The position numbers and the translations under genes were made by a program. The notes beneath the pieces are model-generated. The model did not search any database. It saw nothing but the letters and a program-made list of their open reading frames with translations, and was not told where the DNA came from. Below are positions 1 to 6,408 of a stretch of 20,068 bases of DNA, in pieces. Location: NCBI GenBank assembly GCA_900551645.1, contig URWP01000024.1:1-20068 (forward strand). Direction: 5' to 3'. The DNA is from an uncultured Bacteroides sp. (lineage in GTDB: Bacteria > Bacteroidota > Bacteroidia > Bacteroidales > Bacteroidaceae). How positions within the stretch are numbered: the first letter of the stretch is position 1; the number at the start of each line of letters is the position of its first letter.

Positions 1-72
1 TCGTGTAGCGGCTCCCGTGATATTCCCTTCTTCGTCTACGATGGGAAACATTTCTTCGTTATTATCTTTCAT
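1..72 (-). CDS. NUDIX-type hydrolase, N-terminal fragment
   Basis: Only the first 24 codons are inside the window; the rest lies beyond base 1. The start is the ATG read from 72. The visible residues include EMFPIVDEEGNITGAATR, which resembles the opening of Bacteroides NUDIX proteins of the isopentenyl-diphosphate isomerase-like group (recalled pattern: E-x-FP-x-VDE-x-G-x-x-x-GxATRGECH). The NUDIX box itself is not visible, so the family call rests on this short N-terminal match and could be wrong. A -7 box (TACCTTTG on the minus strand, bases 103-110) sits about 30 bases upstream, and a terminator at 154-199 separates it from the next unit, so it probably starts its own transcript. Confidence 0.6.
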   Translation of the reverse strand, partial: MKDNNEEMFPIVDEEGNITGAATR

Positions 73-102
73 GATTGATTCTATCCTTAATCTTAATTTA
101 TG

Positions 103-110
103 CAAAGGTA
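103..110 (-). promoter_or_regulatory. Bacteroides -7 box for the NUDIX-type gene
   Basis: The minus strand reads TACCTTTG, a full match to the Bacteroides housekeeping -7 consensus TAnnTTTG, about 30 bases before the start codon at 72. I see no convincing TTTG at the -33 position. Confidence 0.5.
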
Positions 111-153
111 CGGATTATTTGGGAAAATAATGAATGAGGAAAAGGCATAAAAA

Positions 154-199
154 AGAAGAAGAAGTTACCGGACTTTTCTGTGCCGGCAGCTTCTTCTTT
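154..199. terminator. Hairpin terminator downstream of the small ORF
   Basis: A long inverted repeat: the right arm ends CCGGCAGCTTCTTC and the left arm reads GAAGAAGTTACCGG, with one A-C mismatch, a G-U pair and an 11-base loop. Read on the minus strand the hairpin is followed by TTCTTTTTTA, so it suits termination of the 28-codon ORF unit. It lies before the promoter of the next minus-strand gene. Confidence 0.75.
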
Positions 200-239
200 A
201 TGGTTTCTACCTTAAATGTTCATTTTTTTATTGGACAAT

Positions 240-326
240 TCATTTGTCATACTGTCCATACATAGCTCTTGCGCTCCACTGCAAGTTCTTCTTGACAGTA
301 CGGAGCAAACTTTTTACTTGTCTCAT
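240..326 (-). CDS. 28-residue basic small protein in its own transcription unit
   Basis: The ATG is at 326 and the TGA ends at 240, giving 28 residues beginning MRQVKSLLRTVKK and ending GQYDK. It is rich in Lys and Arg with one Trp and two Tyr, and the first half could form an amphipathic helix. An AAAGGAG Shine-Dalgarno sequence sits 7 bases before the ATG, which is noteworthy because most genes in this window lack one. A Bacteroides-type promoter lies at 467-495, a terminator closes the unit at 154-199, and the queA terminator at 520-563 isolates it upstream. I do not recognise the protein family. Alternatively the transcript is a small RNA and the ORF is incidental. The evidence for a transcript is stronger than that for the peptide. 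Confidence 0.5.
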   Translation of the reverse strand: MRQVKSLLRTVKKNLQWSARAMYGQYDK

Positions 327-461
327 AATAAAACTCCTTTAAAATGTTTAATTAAATTGTTAGTTGTCTGCTTTCTTCTCACGAAGAAGCTTGTTGTTAT
401 CCTTTCTTTTTACCTGTGGATTGATGTTTTTTCTCAATCCATTTATCGTTTTTATGTTGTA
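327..461 (-). promoter_or_regulatory. Structured 5' leader of the small-ORF transcript
   Basis: This stretch without a recognised gene lies between the promoter at 467-495 and the small ORF. On the minus strand it can form an 8-bp hairpin (TGGATTGA pairing with TCAATCCA, bases 417-441, 9-base loop) and a second 6-bp hairpin (TTCTTC with GAAGAA, bases 373-388, 4-base loop). An open frame runs through it to a stop at 360, but its only possible starts are GTG or TTG with no ribosome-binding site, so I treat it as an untranslated leader. It could carry translational control of the small ORF or be the functional part of an sRNA. Confidence 0.4.
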
Positions 462-466
462 CGACA

Positions 467-495
467 CAAATGTAGGACCTTTTATTGGAAAACAA
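467..495 (-). promoter_or_regulatory. Promoter of the small-ORF transcript
   Basis: The minus strand shows TACATTTG (bases 467-474), an exact TAnnTTTG -7 box, with TTG 18 bases upstream (bases 493-495) as a partial -33 element. It lies just past the queA terminator, so the downstream unit can be transcribed independently. Confidence 0.6.
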
Positions 496-519
496 GTATT
501 GATGAGCCGGAAAATAAAA

Positions 520-563
520 AAAGAGCCATTTTTCTTGACTTGCATCAAGAGTGAGGGCTCTTT
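520..563 (-). terminator. queA terminator
   Basis: On the minus strand AAAGAGCC (from 563) pairs with GGCTCTTT (to 520), with a second internal stem TCTTGA/TCAAGA at 533-550 inside the loop. It is followed by TTTTTATTTT. It lies about 80 bases after the queA stop codon. Confidence 0.8.
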
Positions 564-640
564 AGTAATTGTAATGAAATATTGGACTGACAAAGTGTCG
601 TCCGAAATAGAATCTGTCAATCTTTCTGTTTCCCTGAATA

Positions 641-1858
641 TTAAGGAATCAGTAGAGAGGAATCGCCGTAGCTCAAGAAACGGAAATCGTGGGCCAGGGC
701 GTAATCATAAATGGTATGCCAGTCACCTTTTACAAAAGCAGAAACCAGCAACAGCAAAGTGCTTTGAGGTTGATGGAAATTAGTGACCATCTTCTTCACG
801 ATTTTATAGGTATATCCCGGTGCGATGATAATTTGTGTACTGGTATGCAGGGTATCCAGCTGATGGCGGTTCATATAATCCAATAAGGATTGCAGCGCCT
901 CTACGGTAGTCAGTTCCGGATGGGTTTCGTACGGCTGCCATTGTTTGACGTGCAGTTCCTCCTGACTGGCATCCGGTTGCATATGTGTGGTTACACCTAT
1001 ATAATATAAGCTTTCCAGGGTACGGACCGACGTAGTTCCTACCGCTACAGCTTCACCATTATGTGCCAGCAGTTTCTCTATCGTCTGTTTGTTGACAGAT
1101 ATATATTCGGTGTGCATTTCGTGACCTTCTATTTCTTCGCTTTTAACTGGCCGGAATGTTCCTGCTCCTACATGTAGAGTAACTTCTTCCAGGTCTAGCC
1201 CTTTCTTTTTCAAGGCATCCAGTACCCGTTCAGTAAAATGGAGTCCGGCGGTCGGTGCGGCTACCGAGCCTTTTATCTTTGAATAGACGGTTTGATAGGT
1301 TTCTTTGTCACTTTCGGTCGTTTCCCGGTTCAAATAAGGAGGAATCGGTAATTCACCGAAGACTTCCAGAATATCGGCGAAGGTAACTTCCGGATTATCC
1401 CAGGTAAAATCTACCCAATGGCTGGTTCCCAAACATTTTCCACGGGTAGCAGTTAACACCAACGGTTTCCCTTTGACGGTCATTTCCTTGTGCAACGGAC
1501 CTTCCTTCCATTTCTTCAGGTTACCTACCATACACAGCCAGGCTGCGTGATGGGTCTGCTGGAAATTCAGTACATAGTCGTTTGGCTGAATGGGCTCCAG
1601 ACAGAAAATCTCGATGAGGGCACCTGTCTCTTTGCGGAAATGCAGACGTGCCTGTATAACCTTGGTGTTATTGAAAATCATGAGTTCGCCTGCCTCCAGA
1701 TAGTCCGGTAACGAGGTGAAGTGAGATTCGCTGACTGTTCCATGTCTGTAGACCAATAGTTTGGACTGGTCGCGTACAGGGAGAGGAAATTTGGCAATAC
1801 GTTCGTCGGGGAGGGGATAATTATAATCGCTTATCTTAATATGTTTGGTTTCTTCCAT
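641..1858 (-). CDS. queA: S-adenosylmethionine:tRNA ribosyltransferase-isomerase (long QueA paralogue)
   Basis: QueA-family enzyme of queuosine biosynthesis, which transfers and isomerises the ribosyl moiety of AdoMet onto preQ1 in the anticodon wobble base of tRNA, in the cytoplasm. Family motifs are clear: NNTKVIQARL near the N-terminus, APTAGLHFT at residues 201-209, VTLHVGAGTFRPV, and VTNFHQPQSTLLLLVSAF near the C-terminus. At about 405 residues it is longer than a typical QueA of about 350; as I recall, Bacteroides species carry both a short canonical QueA and a longer paralogue like this, so the exact substrate step is less certain than the family. The frame is open much further upstream, but that part is antisense to the Smr gene. 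An ATG at 1870 is also possible; 1858 is preferred because the -7 box at 1879-1886 would leave only about 5 bases of leader for 1870. Confidence 0.9.
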   Translation of the reverse strand: MEETKHIKISDYNYPLPDERIAKFPLPVRDQSKLLVYRHGTVSESHFTSLPDYLEAGELMIFNNTKVIQARLHFRKETGALIEIFCLEPIQPNDYVLNFQQTHHAAWLCMVGNLKKWKEGPLHKEMTVKGKPLVLTATRGKCLGTSHWVDFTWDNPEVTFADILEVFGELPIPPYLNRETTESDKETYQTVYSKIKGSVAAPTAGLHFTERVLDALKKKGLDLEEVTLHVGAGTFRPVKSEEIEGHEMHTEYISVNKQTIEKLLAHNGEAVAVGTTSVRTLESLYYIGVTTHMQPDASQEELHVKQWQPYETHPELTTVEALQSLLDYMNRHQLDTLHTSTQIIIAPGYTYKIVKKMVTNFHQPQSTLLLLVSAFVKGDWHTIYDYALAHDFRFLSYGDSSLLIP

Positions 1859-1878
1859 GGTTTGTTTCATTATCTTGG

Positions 1879-1896
1879 CAAAAGTACTTACTTTTG
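1879..1896. promoter_or_regulatory. Overlapping divergent -7 boxes for queA and the Smr gene
   Basis: The near-palindrome CAAAAGTACTTACTTTTG carries TACTTTTG on both strands: bases 1889-1896 for the plus-strand Smr gene and bases 1879-1886 for queA. Both match TAnnTTTG. The -33 elements are weak for both. Predicted leaders are about 15-20 bases in each direction. Confidence 0.6.
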
Positions 1897-1918
1897 TAGA
1901 AACAAAAAAACGAAAGAT

Positions 1919-2971
1919 ATGAAAATAGGTGATAAAGTCCGTTTCCTGAGTGAAGTGGGAGGCGGAATCGTGCGTGGATTTCGTGGGAAAGACATCGCCT
2001 TGGTGGAAGATGAGGATGGTTTCGAGATACCGATGCTTATCCGTGAGTGTGTGGTTATCCAGACAGATGAATATAACATTCCATTGAAATCGGCAAAACC
2101 TGTCGCTCCGGAAGTTGAGGAGGAAGAAGAAGAGGAGGAAGAAAAGCCTATCACTTACCGGGCTCCTGAAATTCGGGGTAATGATGTACTGAATGTACTG
2201 TTGGCTTATGTACCTCAAGATGTGAAAGCTATTTCAACAACGGCTTTCGATGCTTATCTGGTGAATGACAGTAATTATTTCATTGATTATCTGTATCTGT
2301 CGGCAGAAGGTAAAGAATGGAGACTTCGTAGCCGTGGAACAGTCAAACCGAACATGAAGATGCATCTGGAAGAATTCACGAAAGGTGATTTGAATCAGAT
2401 GGAACAGATTGCTGTTCAATTGTTAGCCTATAAGGATGACCGTTCGTTTACACTGAAACCGGTTATTAATCAGGTATTCCGGCTGGATGCGGTGAAGTTC
2501 TATAAATTGCATACTTTCCAGCCATCGGATTTCTTCCGTGAGCCGGCTTTGGTATATGAAATCGCTAAAGATGACGAGTTGGCTCAACCGGTGATTGTTT
2601 CACCTGATGATATCAAGAAGGCATTTTTTCAGAAAAAGGAGACTGATGTACCTGCTAAAATACGCCGGAAACAACATCAGGTGAAGAATGAGATTGTGGA
2701 AGTAGACCTCCACATACATGAACTGCTGGATGATACGACTGGAATGGGAAATGCAGAAATGTTGAATTATCAACTGGATGTATTCCGCCAGACATTGGAA
2801 GAGTATAAGAATAAGAAAGGACAGAAAATCGTATTTATTCATGGAAAAGGAGATGGGGTGCTTCGTCGCGCCATTCTGGATGAATTGAAACGTAAATATA
2901 AGAATTATCAAAGTCAGGATGCTTCGTTCCGTGAATATGGTTTCGGGGCTACCATGGTTACAATACATTAA
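1919..2971 (+). CDS. DUF2027 domain protein with C-terminal Smr domain
   Basis: 350-residue cytoplasmic protein. The N-terminus (KIGDKVRFLSEVGGGIVRGF) is an SH3-like KOW/DUF2027 segment, followed by a low-complexity acidic linker with nine consecutive Glu at residues 67-75, a middle beta-rich region, and a C-terminal Smr (small MutS-related) domain. The Smr motifs are intact: DLHIHEL from D263 (the DLH motif) and HGKGDGVLRRAI from H308 (HGxGxGxLR). Smr domains are nucleic-acid nicking or binding modules, recently linked to ribosome or mRNA surveillance in other bacteria; the substrate here is unknown. An upstream in-frame ATG at 1841 lies before the promoter and overlaps queA, so the start at 1919 is used. 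The thioesterase gene follows after 23 bases and is probably co-transcribed. Confidence 0.88.
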   Translation: MKIGDKVRFLSEVGGGIVRGFRGKDIALVEDEDGFEIPMLIRECVVIQTDEYNIPLKSAKPVAPEVEEEEEEEEEKPITYRAPEIRGNDVLNVLLAYVPQDVKAISTTAFDAYLVNDSNYFIDYLYLSAEGKEWRLRSRGTVKPNMKMHLEEFTKGDLNQMEQIAVQLLAYKDDRSFTLKPVINQVFRLDAVKFYKLHTFQPSDFFREPALVYEIAKDDELAQPVIVSPDDIKKAFFQKKETDVPAKIRRKQHQVKNEIVEVDLHIHELLDDTTGMGNAEMLNYQLDVFRQTLEEYKNKKGQKIVFIHGKGDGVLRRAILDELKRKYKNYQSQDASFREYGFGATMVTIH

Positions 2972-2994
2972 GAATATACTTGAGAGAGAACGAG

Positions 2995-3402
2995 ATGAAG
3001 ACACTGAAAATGATGATTGAGGACGATTTCGCCACGAGTATGGGCATCGAAGTGGTGACAATCTGTTCGGGTTATGCCAAATTGCGTATGAAAGTGACTG
3101 AAAAACAACTGAATGCGGGTGGTGTATGTCATGGTGGAGCCATCTTTACATTGGCGGATCTTGCTTTTGCGGCTGCTGTGGACAGCCATCTGAAGCTCAC
3201 TCTTTCACTGAACGCTATGATTACTTATCTGCGGGCGGTTAAGACTGGCTATGTATATGCCGAAGCAGTAGAGGTTTCCAATCATGAGAAGATTCCTTAT
3301 GTGGAAGTGTCTGTCCGTGATGAAGCCGGAGAGTTGATTGCCCGTCTTACCAGTTCTGGTTATCGCAAACGGGAAGACATGAATGTTTCCGGATTGATGT
3401 AA
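2995..3402 (+). CDS. PaaI-family hotdog thioesterase
   Basis: 135-residue hotdog-fold acyl-CoA thioesterase, cytoplasmic, probably acting as an oligomer. The diagnostic helix motif HGGAIFTLADLAFAAA is present, with H46-G47-G48 and D55 corresponding to the catalytic His-Gly/Asp arrangement of PaaI; N40 six residues before H46 also matches the family. The start is set at the ATG at 2995; a TTG at 2980 in frame is possible but less likely. It follows the Smr gene closely and ends at a strong hairpin. No phenylacetate-pathway gene is nearby, so the natural acyl-CoA substrate cannot be deduced. Confidence 0.85.
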   Translation: MKTLKMMIEDDFATSMGIEVVTICSGYAKLRMKVTEKQLNAGGVCHGGAIFTLADLAFAAAVDSHLKLTLSLNAMITYLRAVKTGYVYAEAVEVSNHEKIPYVEVSVRDEAGELIARLTSSGYRKREDMNVSGLM

Positions 3403-3407
3403 ATACA

Positions 3408-3451
3408 AAGCTTCTTTCTTTCAGTCAAACCCGACTGAGGGAAAGAAGCTT
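3408..3451. terminator. Bidirectional terminator between thioesterase and DUF4435 gene
   Basis: An 11-bp outer stem (AAGCTTCTTTC with GAAAGAAGCTT) encloses an inner CAGTC/GACTG stem with a small loop. It lies between convergent genes. T-runs are short on both sides, but the stem is very stable. Confidence 0.7.
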
Positions 3452-3485
3452 CTATAATTTAAAGAAGTGGAGAATGTGTGTTTCG

Positions 3486-4484
3486 TTACCGGATAATTTT
3501 CAGAAAATTCTCCACATCTTTTTGTATTTTTTTGTATAACGGTGAATTCTTGTAGTTCGTGTTTTTGTGTATAACAGTTTCTACACCTAACTGACTGCGT
3601 TGGTAACTGGTCAGTTCATTCTGTAGCTGCATGTCATGAAGAGCCAGTTGGTGAATCTGTTCTTCCCTTTCTCTTCGCAGGACTGTACATACTGGAATAA
3701 GCAATCGCATGACTACATTGTCCATGATGTGATGTCCCTGGATGAACATGTAGGTATTATCCGGATAGACTCCCAATTCTTTCAGTTCCTTTTTCATCGC
3801 TTCTATCTCTTCAATTCCTTCCGGATGTTTATGTTCCAGATCTTTCAGTTTCCGGTTGACCTTTTTAGCCATGGCTTCCAGGCTTTTTTCTGGGTGACGT
3901 GTGCTGACTTGGTCTAATTTGACATATGAACAGAAATCGAGTAACGAAAATTCTGAAAGGTTATGCCGGCGATAGAACCATACCGACCAGATAAAGAGGG
4001 GATATGCAATCTGCGAATAGAGTTTCATGAACGCCGGAAAATCTATCAGCATGTGGTCGTTCAAGGTTGCCGTGACACATACTTCATGCAGGCCCTCGGC
4101 ATAGCAATGGTAATTTTCGATAGCATATGCATAAGTCTGTAGTACATATGCGCAATTGATGATATAACGGGAAGTTTGGGTACGTCCTTGTAACAGATAG
4201 TCGTAGTCACTATCTACACAAGCTATCATATTTTCTCCCAACTGATTTCCCAATTGGTTCATCAGTACGGTTTTCTTTCCTTTAGCCAATGAACTTTGCG
4301 AAGGTAGCATTACCTCAAAATAACGGGTATTGTCTTCATAATCGGCCAATAGTGAGCGCCAGAAAGAAATGTCATCGTAACTTTCTACATAGGCCACGAT
4401 TTTTCTCCTTGCACGCTTGGGTTTCAGGCTATTGGCTGCCCCTATATAAAGGGAAGAAAGGTTTTCAGTCAGTCTTTTTCCCAT
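3486..4484 (-). CDS. DUF4435 TOPRIM-like protein, AriB-like partner of the ATPase
   Basis: 332 residues, no signal peptide or membrane segment. The N-terminus carries the DUF4435/TOPRIM signature: YVESYDDISFW with E34, then ENMIACVDSDYDYL with the D91-x-D93 pair, matching the E...DxD metal site of TOPRIM nucleases. The middle part (NCAYVLQTYAYAIENYHC) is typical of DUF4435. It follows the ATPase gene by 15 bases on the same strand, so the two form an operon. In the PARIS defence system a DUF4435 protein (AriB) is the nuclease effector held by an ATPase (AriA) and released on phage triggering. By architecture this is an AriB-like effector; that it has a defence function is inference. Base composition does not stand out from its neighbours, which suggests a long-resident pair. 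Confidence 0.8.
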   Translation of the reverse strand: MGKRLTENLSSLYIGAANSLKPKRARRKIVAYVESYDDISFWRSLLADYEDNTRYFEVMLPSQSSLAKGKKTVLMNQLGNQLGENMIACVDSDYDYLLQGRTQTSRYIINCAYVLQTYAYAIENYHCYAEGLHEVCVTATLNDHMLIDFPAFMKLYSQIAYPLFIWSVWFYRRHNLSEFSLLDFCSYVKLDQVSTRHPEKSLEAMAKKVNRKLKDLEHKHPEGIEEIEAMKKELKELGVYPDNTYMFIQGHHIMDNVVMRLLIPVCTVLRREREEQIHQLALHDMQLQNELTSYQRSQLGVETVIHKNTNYKNSPLYKKIQKDVENFLKIIR

Positions 4485-4499
4485 GGTTATAAAGGTTTA

Positions 4500-5324
4500 T
4501 CAGGTTGTAATATCACTTACTTCGGTCACAGCATCCAGCCATCCGTTCATGATGACAGCCGGCGAATGGGTAGTTAAAATAATCTGCACATTCGGGTTCA
4601 GACTCCTAATTAATGAGATGAGTTGTTGCTGCCACTCTACATGGAGTGAAATTTCCGGTTCATCCATGAATAAAGTATAGTTCTGGTTATCTTGAACCAA
4701 TACGGTCAGCAGAATGACGAGCATTTGTTTTTCTCCGGAAGAAAGCTGGTATGGTGAAAGGATGTCGCCATCTTGTTCAAACTGTATTTCGTTACTTTTT
4801 CGGATGATTTTTTTACCTGTCTCACTGAACAGTTGGTCTATCAGATTTTGAAATTTAGTTTTTGGATAAGATACTTCAGCAGCTTTGGTTTGTCCGTCCG
4901 GTATGCCACTTGTCAGTAGTTCAATGATACGGTTGCCTATGTTTACCTGATAATCCAGATAACGTCGTTGTAATTGATATAATTGCCAGTCAAGTTCACT
5001 CTTGACATTTTGGTTGCCGATTTTCTCCAGAAGACCAGCATCAATGAGTGGGCGGTCAAAGCTGCGGATAACATCGAAATGAACGAAAGTTGCGTCTTCG
5101 GGTGAGAATACGAAAGAAACTCCCGGTTGGCTGTGGTTGGTCAAAGCTTTTCCTTCCAGTATATCCAACATGTGTACGGAGTTGTTCAGAATGGTACTTT
5201 TCCCGATTCCGTTGATTCCACTCAGAATGTTTACATCTGGGCGTAGTTCCCACGAAATGTTCTTGCGTCTTCCCCAAAGACTCTTTATTTCAATGCGCTT
5301 GATATAGTCTGCTTGTTTCTTCAT
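4500..5324 (-). CDS. Compact ABC/OLD-type AAA ATPase, AriA-like
   Basis: 274 residues with a complete ABC-type nucleotide-binding core: Walker A GINGIGKST at 36-44, ABC signature LSSGEKQ at 194-200, Walker B LFMDEP with D221 and catalytic E222, and the H-loop LTTHSP with H253. Such ATPases (AAA_15/AAA_21, OLD/RecF-like) dimerise head-to-tail with ATP. It lacks a fused TOPRIM domain; that function is supplied by the next gene. The frame is open to 5573, but the ATG at 5324 is chosen because it follows a very good promoter (5357-5388) and because the conserved fold starts just after it. It is shorter than the AriA proteins I recall (over 400 residues), so this would be a minimal variant. Confidence 0.85.
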   Translation of the reverse strand: MKKQADYIKRIEIKSLWGRRKNISWELRPDVNILSGINGIGKSTILNNSVHMLDILEGKALTNHSQPGVSFVFSPEDATFVHFDVIRSFDRPLIDAGLLEKIGNQNVKSELDWQLYQLQRRYLDYQVNIGNRIIELLTSGIPDGQTKAAEVSYPKTKFQNLIDQLFSETGKKIIRKSNEIQFEQDGDILSPYQLSSGEKQMLVILLTVLVQDNQNYTLFMDEPEISLHVEWQQQLISLIRSLNPNVQIILTTHSPAVIMNGWLDAVTEVSDITT

Positions 5325-5356
5325 GACGGTATCAGTTTTTGTCGGTAGAACACTAA

Positions 5357-5388
5357 CAAATTTAGGTATTCTCAAGGAATAAATCAAA
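5357..5388 (-). promoter_or_regulatory. Promoter of the ATPase-DUF4435 operon
   Basis: The minus strand carries TTTG (bases 5385-5388), 20 bases, then TAAATTTG (bases 5357-5364), an excellent match to the Bacteroides TTTG/TAnnTTTG promoter. The predicted leader to the ATG at 5324 is about 28 bases. A housekeeping-type promoter suggests constitutive expression. Confidence 0.7.
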
Positions 5389-5417
5389 GCCCTCACCGGT
5401 TTTTTTGAAAAACCTTG

Positions 5418-5425
5418 TACCTTTG
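5418..5425 (+). promoter_or_regulatory. -7 box of the DMT transporter-helicase operon
   Basis: TACCTTTG matches TAnnTTTG and lies 26 bases before the start at 5452. No TTTG is found at the usual -33 distance. Confidence 0.55.
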
Positions 5426-5451
5426 TAACATAAAATAAGGTAAAAGGAATA

Positions 5452-6408
5452 ATGGATATAAGAATTGCTAAAGGACACCTTTCCTTACTGGCTGCTGCCA
5501 GTATGTGGGGACTGATGTCACCGATTGGAAAGGCGGCCATGGAGGCCGGGATAACCGGACTGCTGTTGGCCAATATGCGTATGATAGGAGGAGCTGTCTG
5601 TTTTTGGATAGCTTCAGTGTTTGCTCCTAAAGAGAAGGTATCATCCCGGGATTTGCAACTGCTGTTTTTTGCTTCGTTATTGGGAATTGTCTGTAATCAA
5701 GGCTGTTTCACATTCGGATTGTCTTTGACTTCACCGGTTGATGCTTCTATCATGACCACTACTATGCCGATTATTACCATGGTACTGGCCGCTTTGTTCC
5801 TGAAGGAGCCGGTTACCTCGATGAAGGTTATCGGCATTTTTTTAGGTTCTATCGGTGCATTGGTGTTGATTATCAGTAATGTCGGTAACGTACAGGAAGG
5901 AGGAAGCATTGGGGGAGATGTGCTTTGTGTGGCCGCCCAGTTGAGTTTCGCCTGTTACTTGACCATTTTCAAGAAGTTGATTGCCAGATACAATGTCTTT
6001 ACTTTGATGAAATGGATGTTTACTTATGCGGCTATCTGTTTCATACCGTTTTCATATCGGGATTTTACAGCAACTGATTTTTCTTCATTTACTTCAAGTG
6101 TCTGGTTGGAAGTAGGATTTGTAGTTTTCTTCGGTACGTTTGTAGCCTATTTGATGATGATTGTCGGGCAGAAGACACTACGCCCTACAGTTGTCAGTAT
6201 GTATAATTATGTACAACCTGTAGTAGGTTCCAGTGTGGCTGTCTTTATGGGGTTGGCTACTTTTGGTTGGGTAAAGGCGCTTGCAGCCATAATGATTTTT
6301 ATCGGTGTCTATGTGGTGACACAAAGCAAGTCCCGAGCTCAGGTACTGGCCGAACGGAACCAATTAGAGATATCCTCTGATAAAGGAATAAAAGATGAAA
6401 GAAAATAA
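5452..6408 (+). CDS. EamA/DMT-family inner-membrane transporter
   Basis: 318 residues, very hydrophobic, with about ten membrane segments arranged as two EamA repeats. The opening SLLAAASMWGLMSPIGKAA and the segment DASIMTTTMPIITMVLAALFLKEPV in the first repeat, and PTVVSMYNYVQPVVGSSVAVFMG in the second, are typical of the drug/metabolite transporter superfamily (RhaT/YdcZ/EamA type). Members export or import amino acids, nucleosides or other metabolites; the substrate cannot be read from sequence. The C-terminal tail is short and charged. It overlaps the next gene by 14 bases, so the two are translationally linked. Confidence 0.87.
   Translation: MDIRIAKGHLSLLAAASMWGLMSPIGKAAMEAGITGLLLANMRMIGGAVCFWIASVFAPKEKVSSRDLQLLFFASLLGIVCNQGCFTFGLSLTSPVDASIMTTTMPIITMVLAALFLKEPVTSMKVIGIFLGSIGALVLIISNVGNVQEGGSIGGDVLCVAAQLSFACYLTIFKKLIARYNVFTLMKWMFTYAAICFIPFSYRDFTATDFSSFTSSVWLEVGFVVFFGTFVAYLMMIVGQKTLRPTVVSMYNYVQPVVGSSVAVFMGLATFGWVKALAAIMIFIGVYVVTQSKSRAQVLAERNQLEISSDKGIKDERK

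Noticed and set aside
360..620. Minus-strand ORF of 86 codons upstream of the small ORF
   Set aside because: It reads through the strong queA terminator and across a promoter. Its part after the promoter has only GTG or TTG starts without a ribosome-binding site.
216..783. Plus-strand ORFs of 112 and 139 codons near the left end
   Set aside because: They run antisense through the queA terminator, the small-ORF promoter and leader, and into queA; no ribosome-binding site, and composition follows the hairpins.
1859..2218. Extended queA reading frame of 525 codons
   Set aside because: The extension is antisense to the Smr gene, lies upstream of the queA -7 box and has no QueA homology.
5325..5573. 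N-terminal extension of the ATPase to 357 residues
   Set aside because: It would start inside the divergent transporter gene and span the operon promoter at 5357-5388; the family fold starts just after the ATG at 5324.
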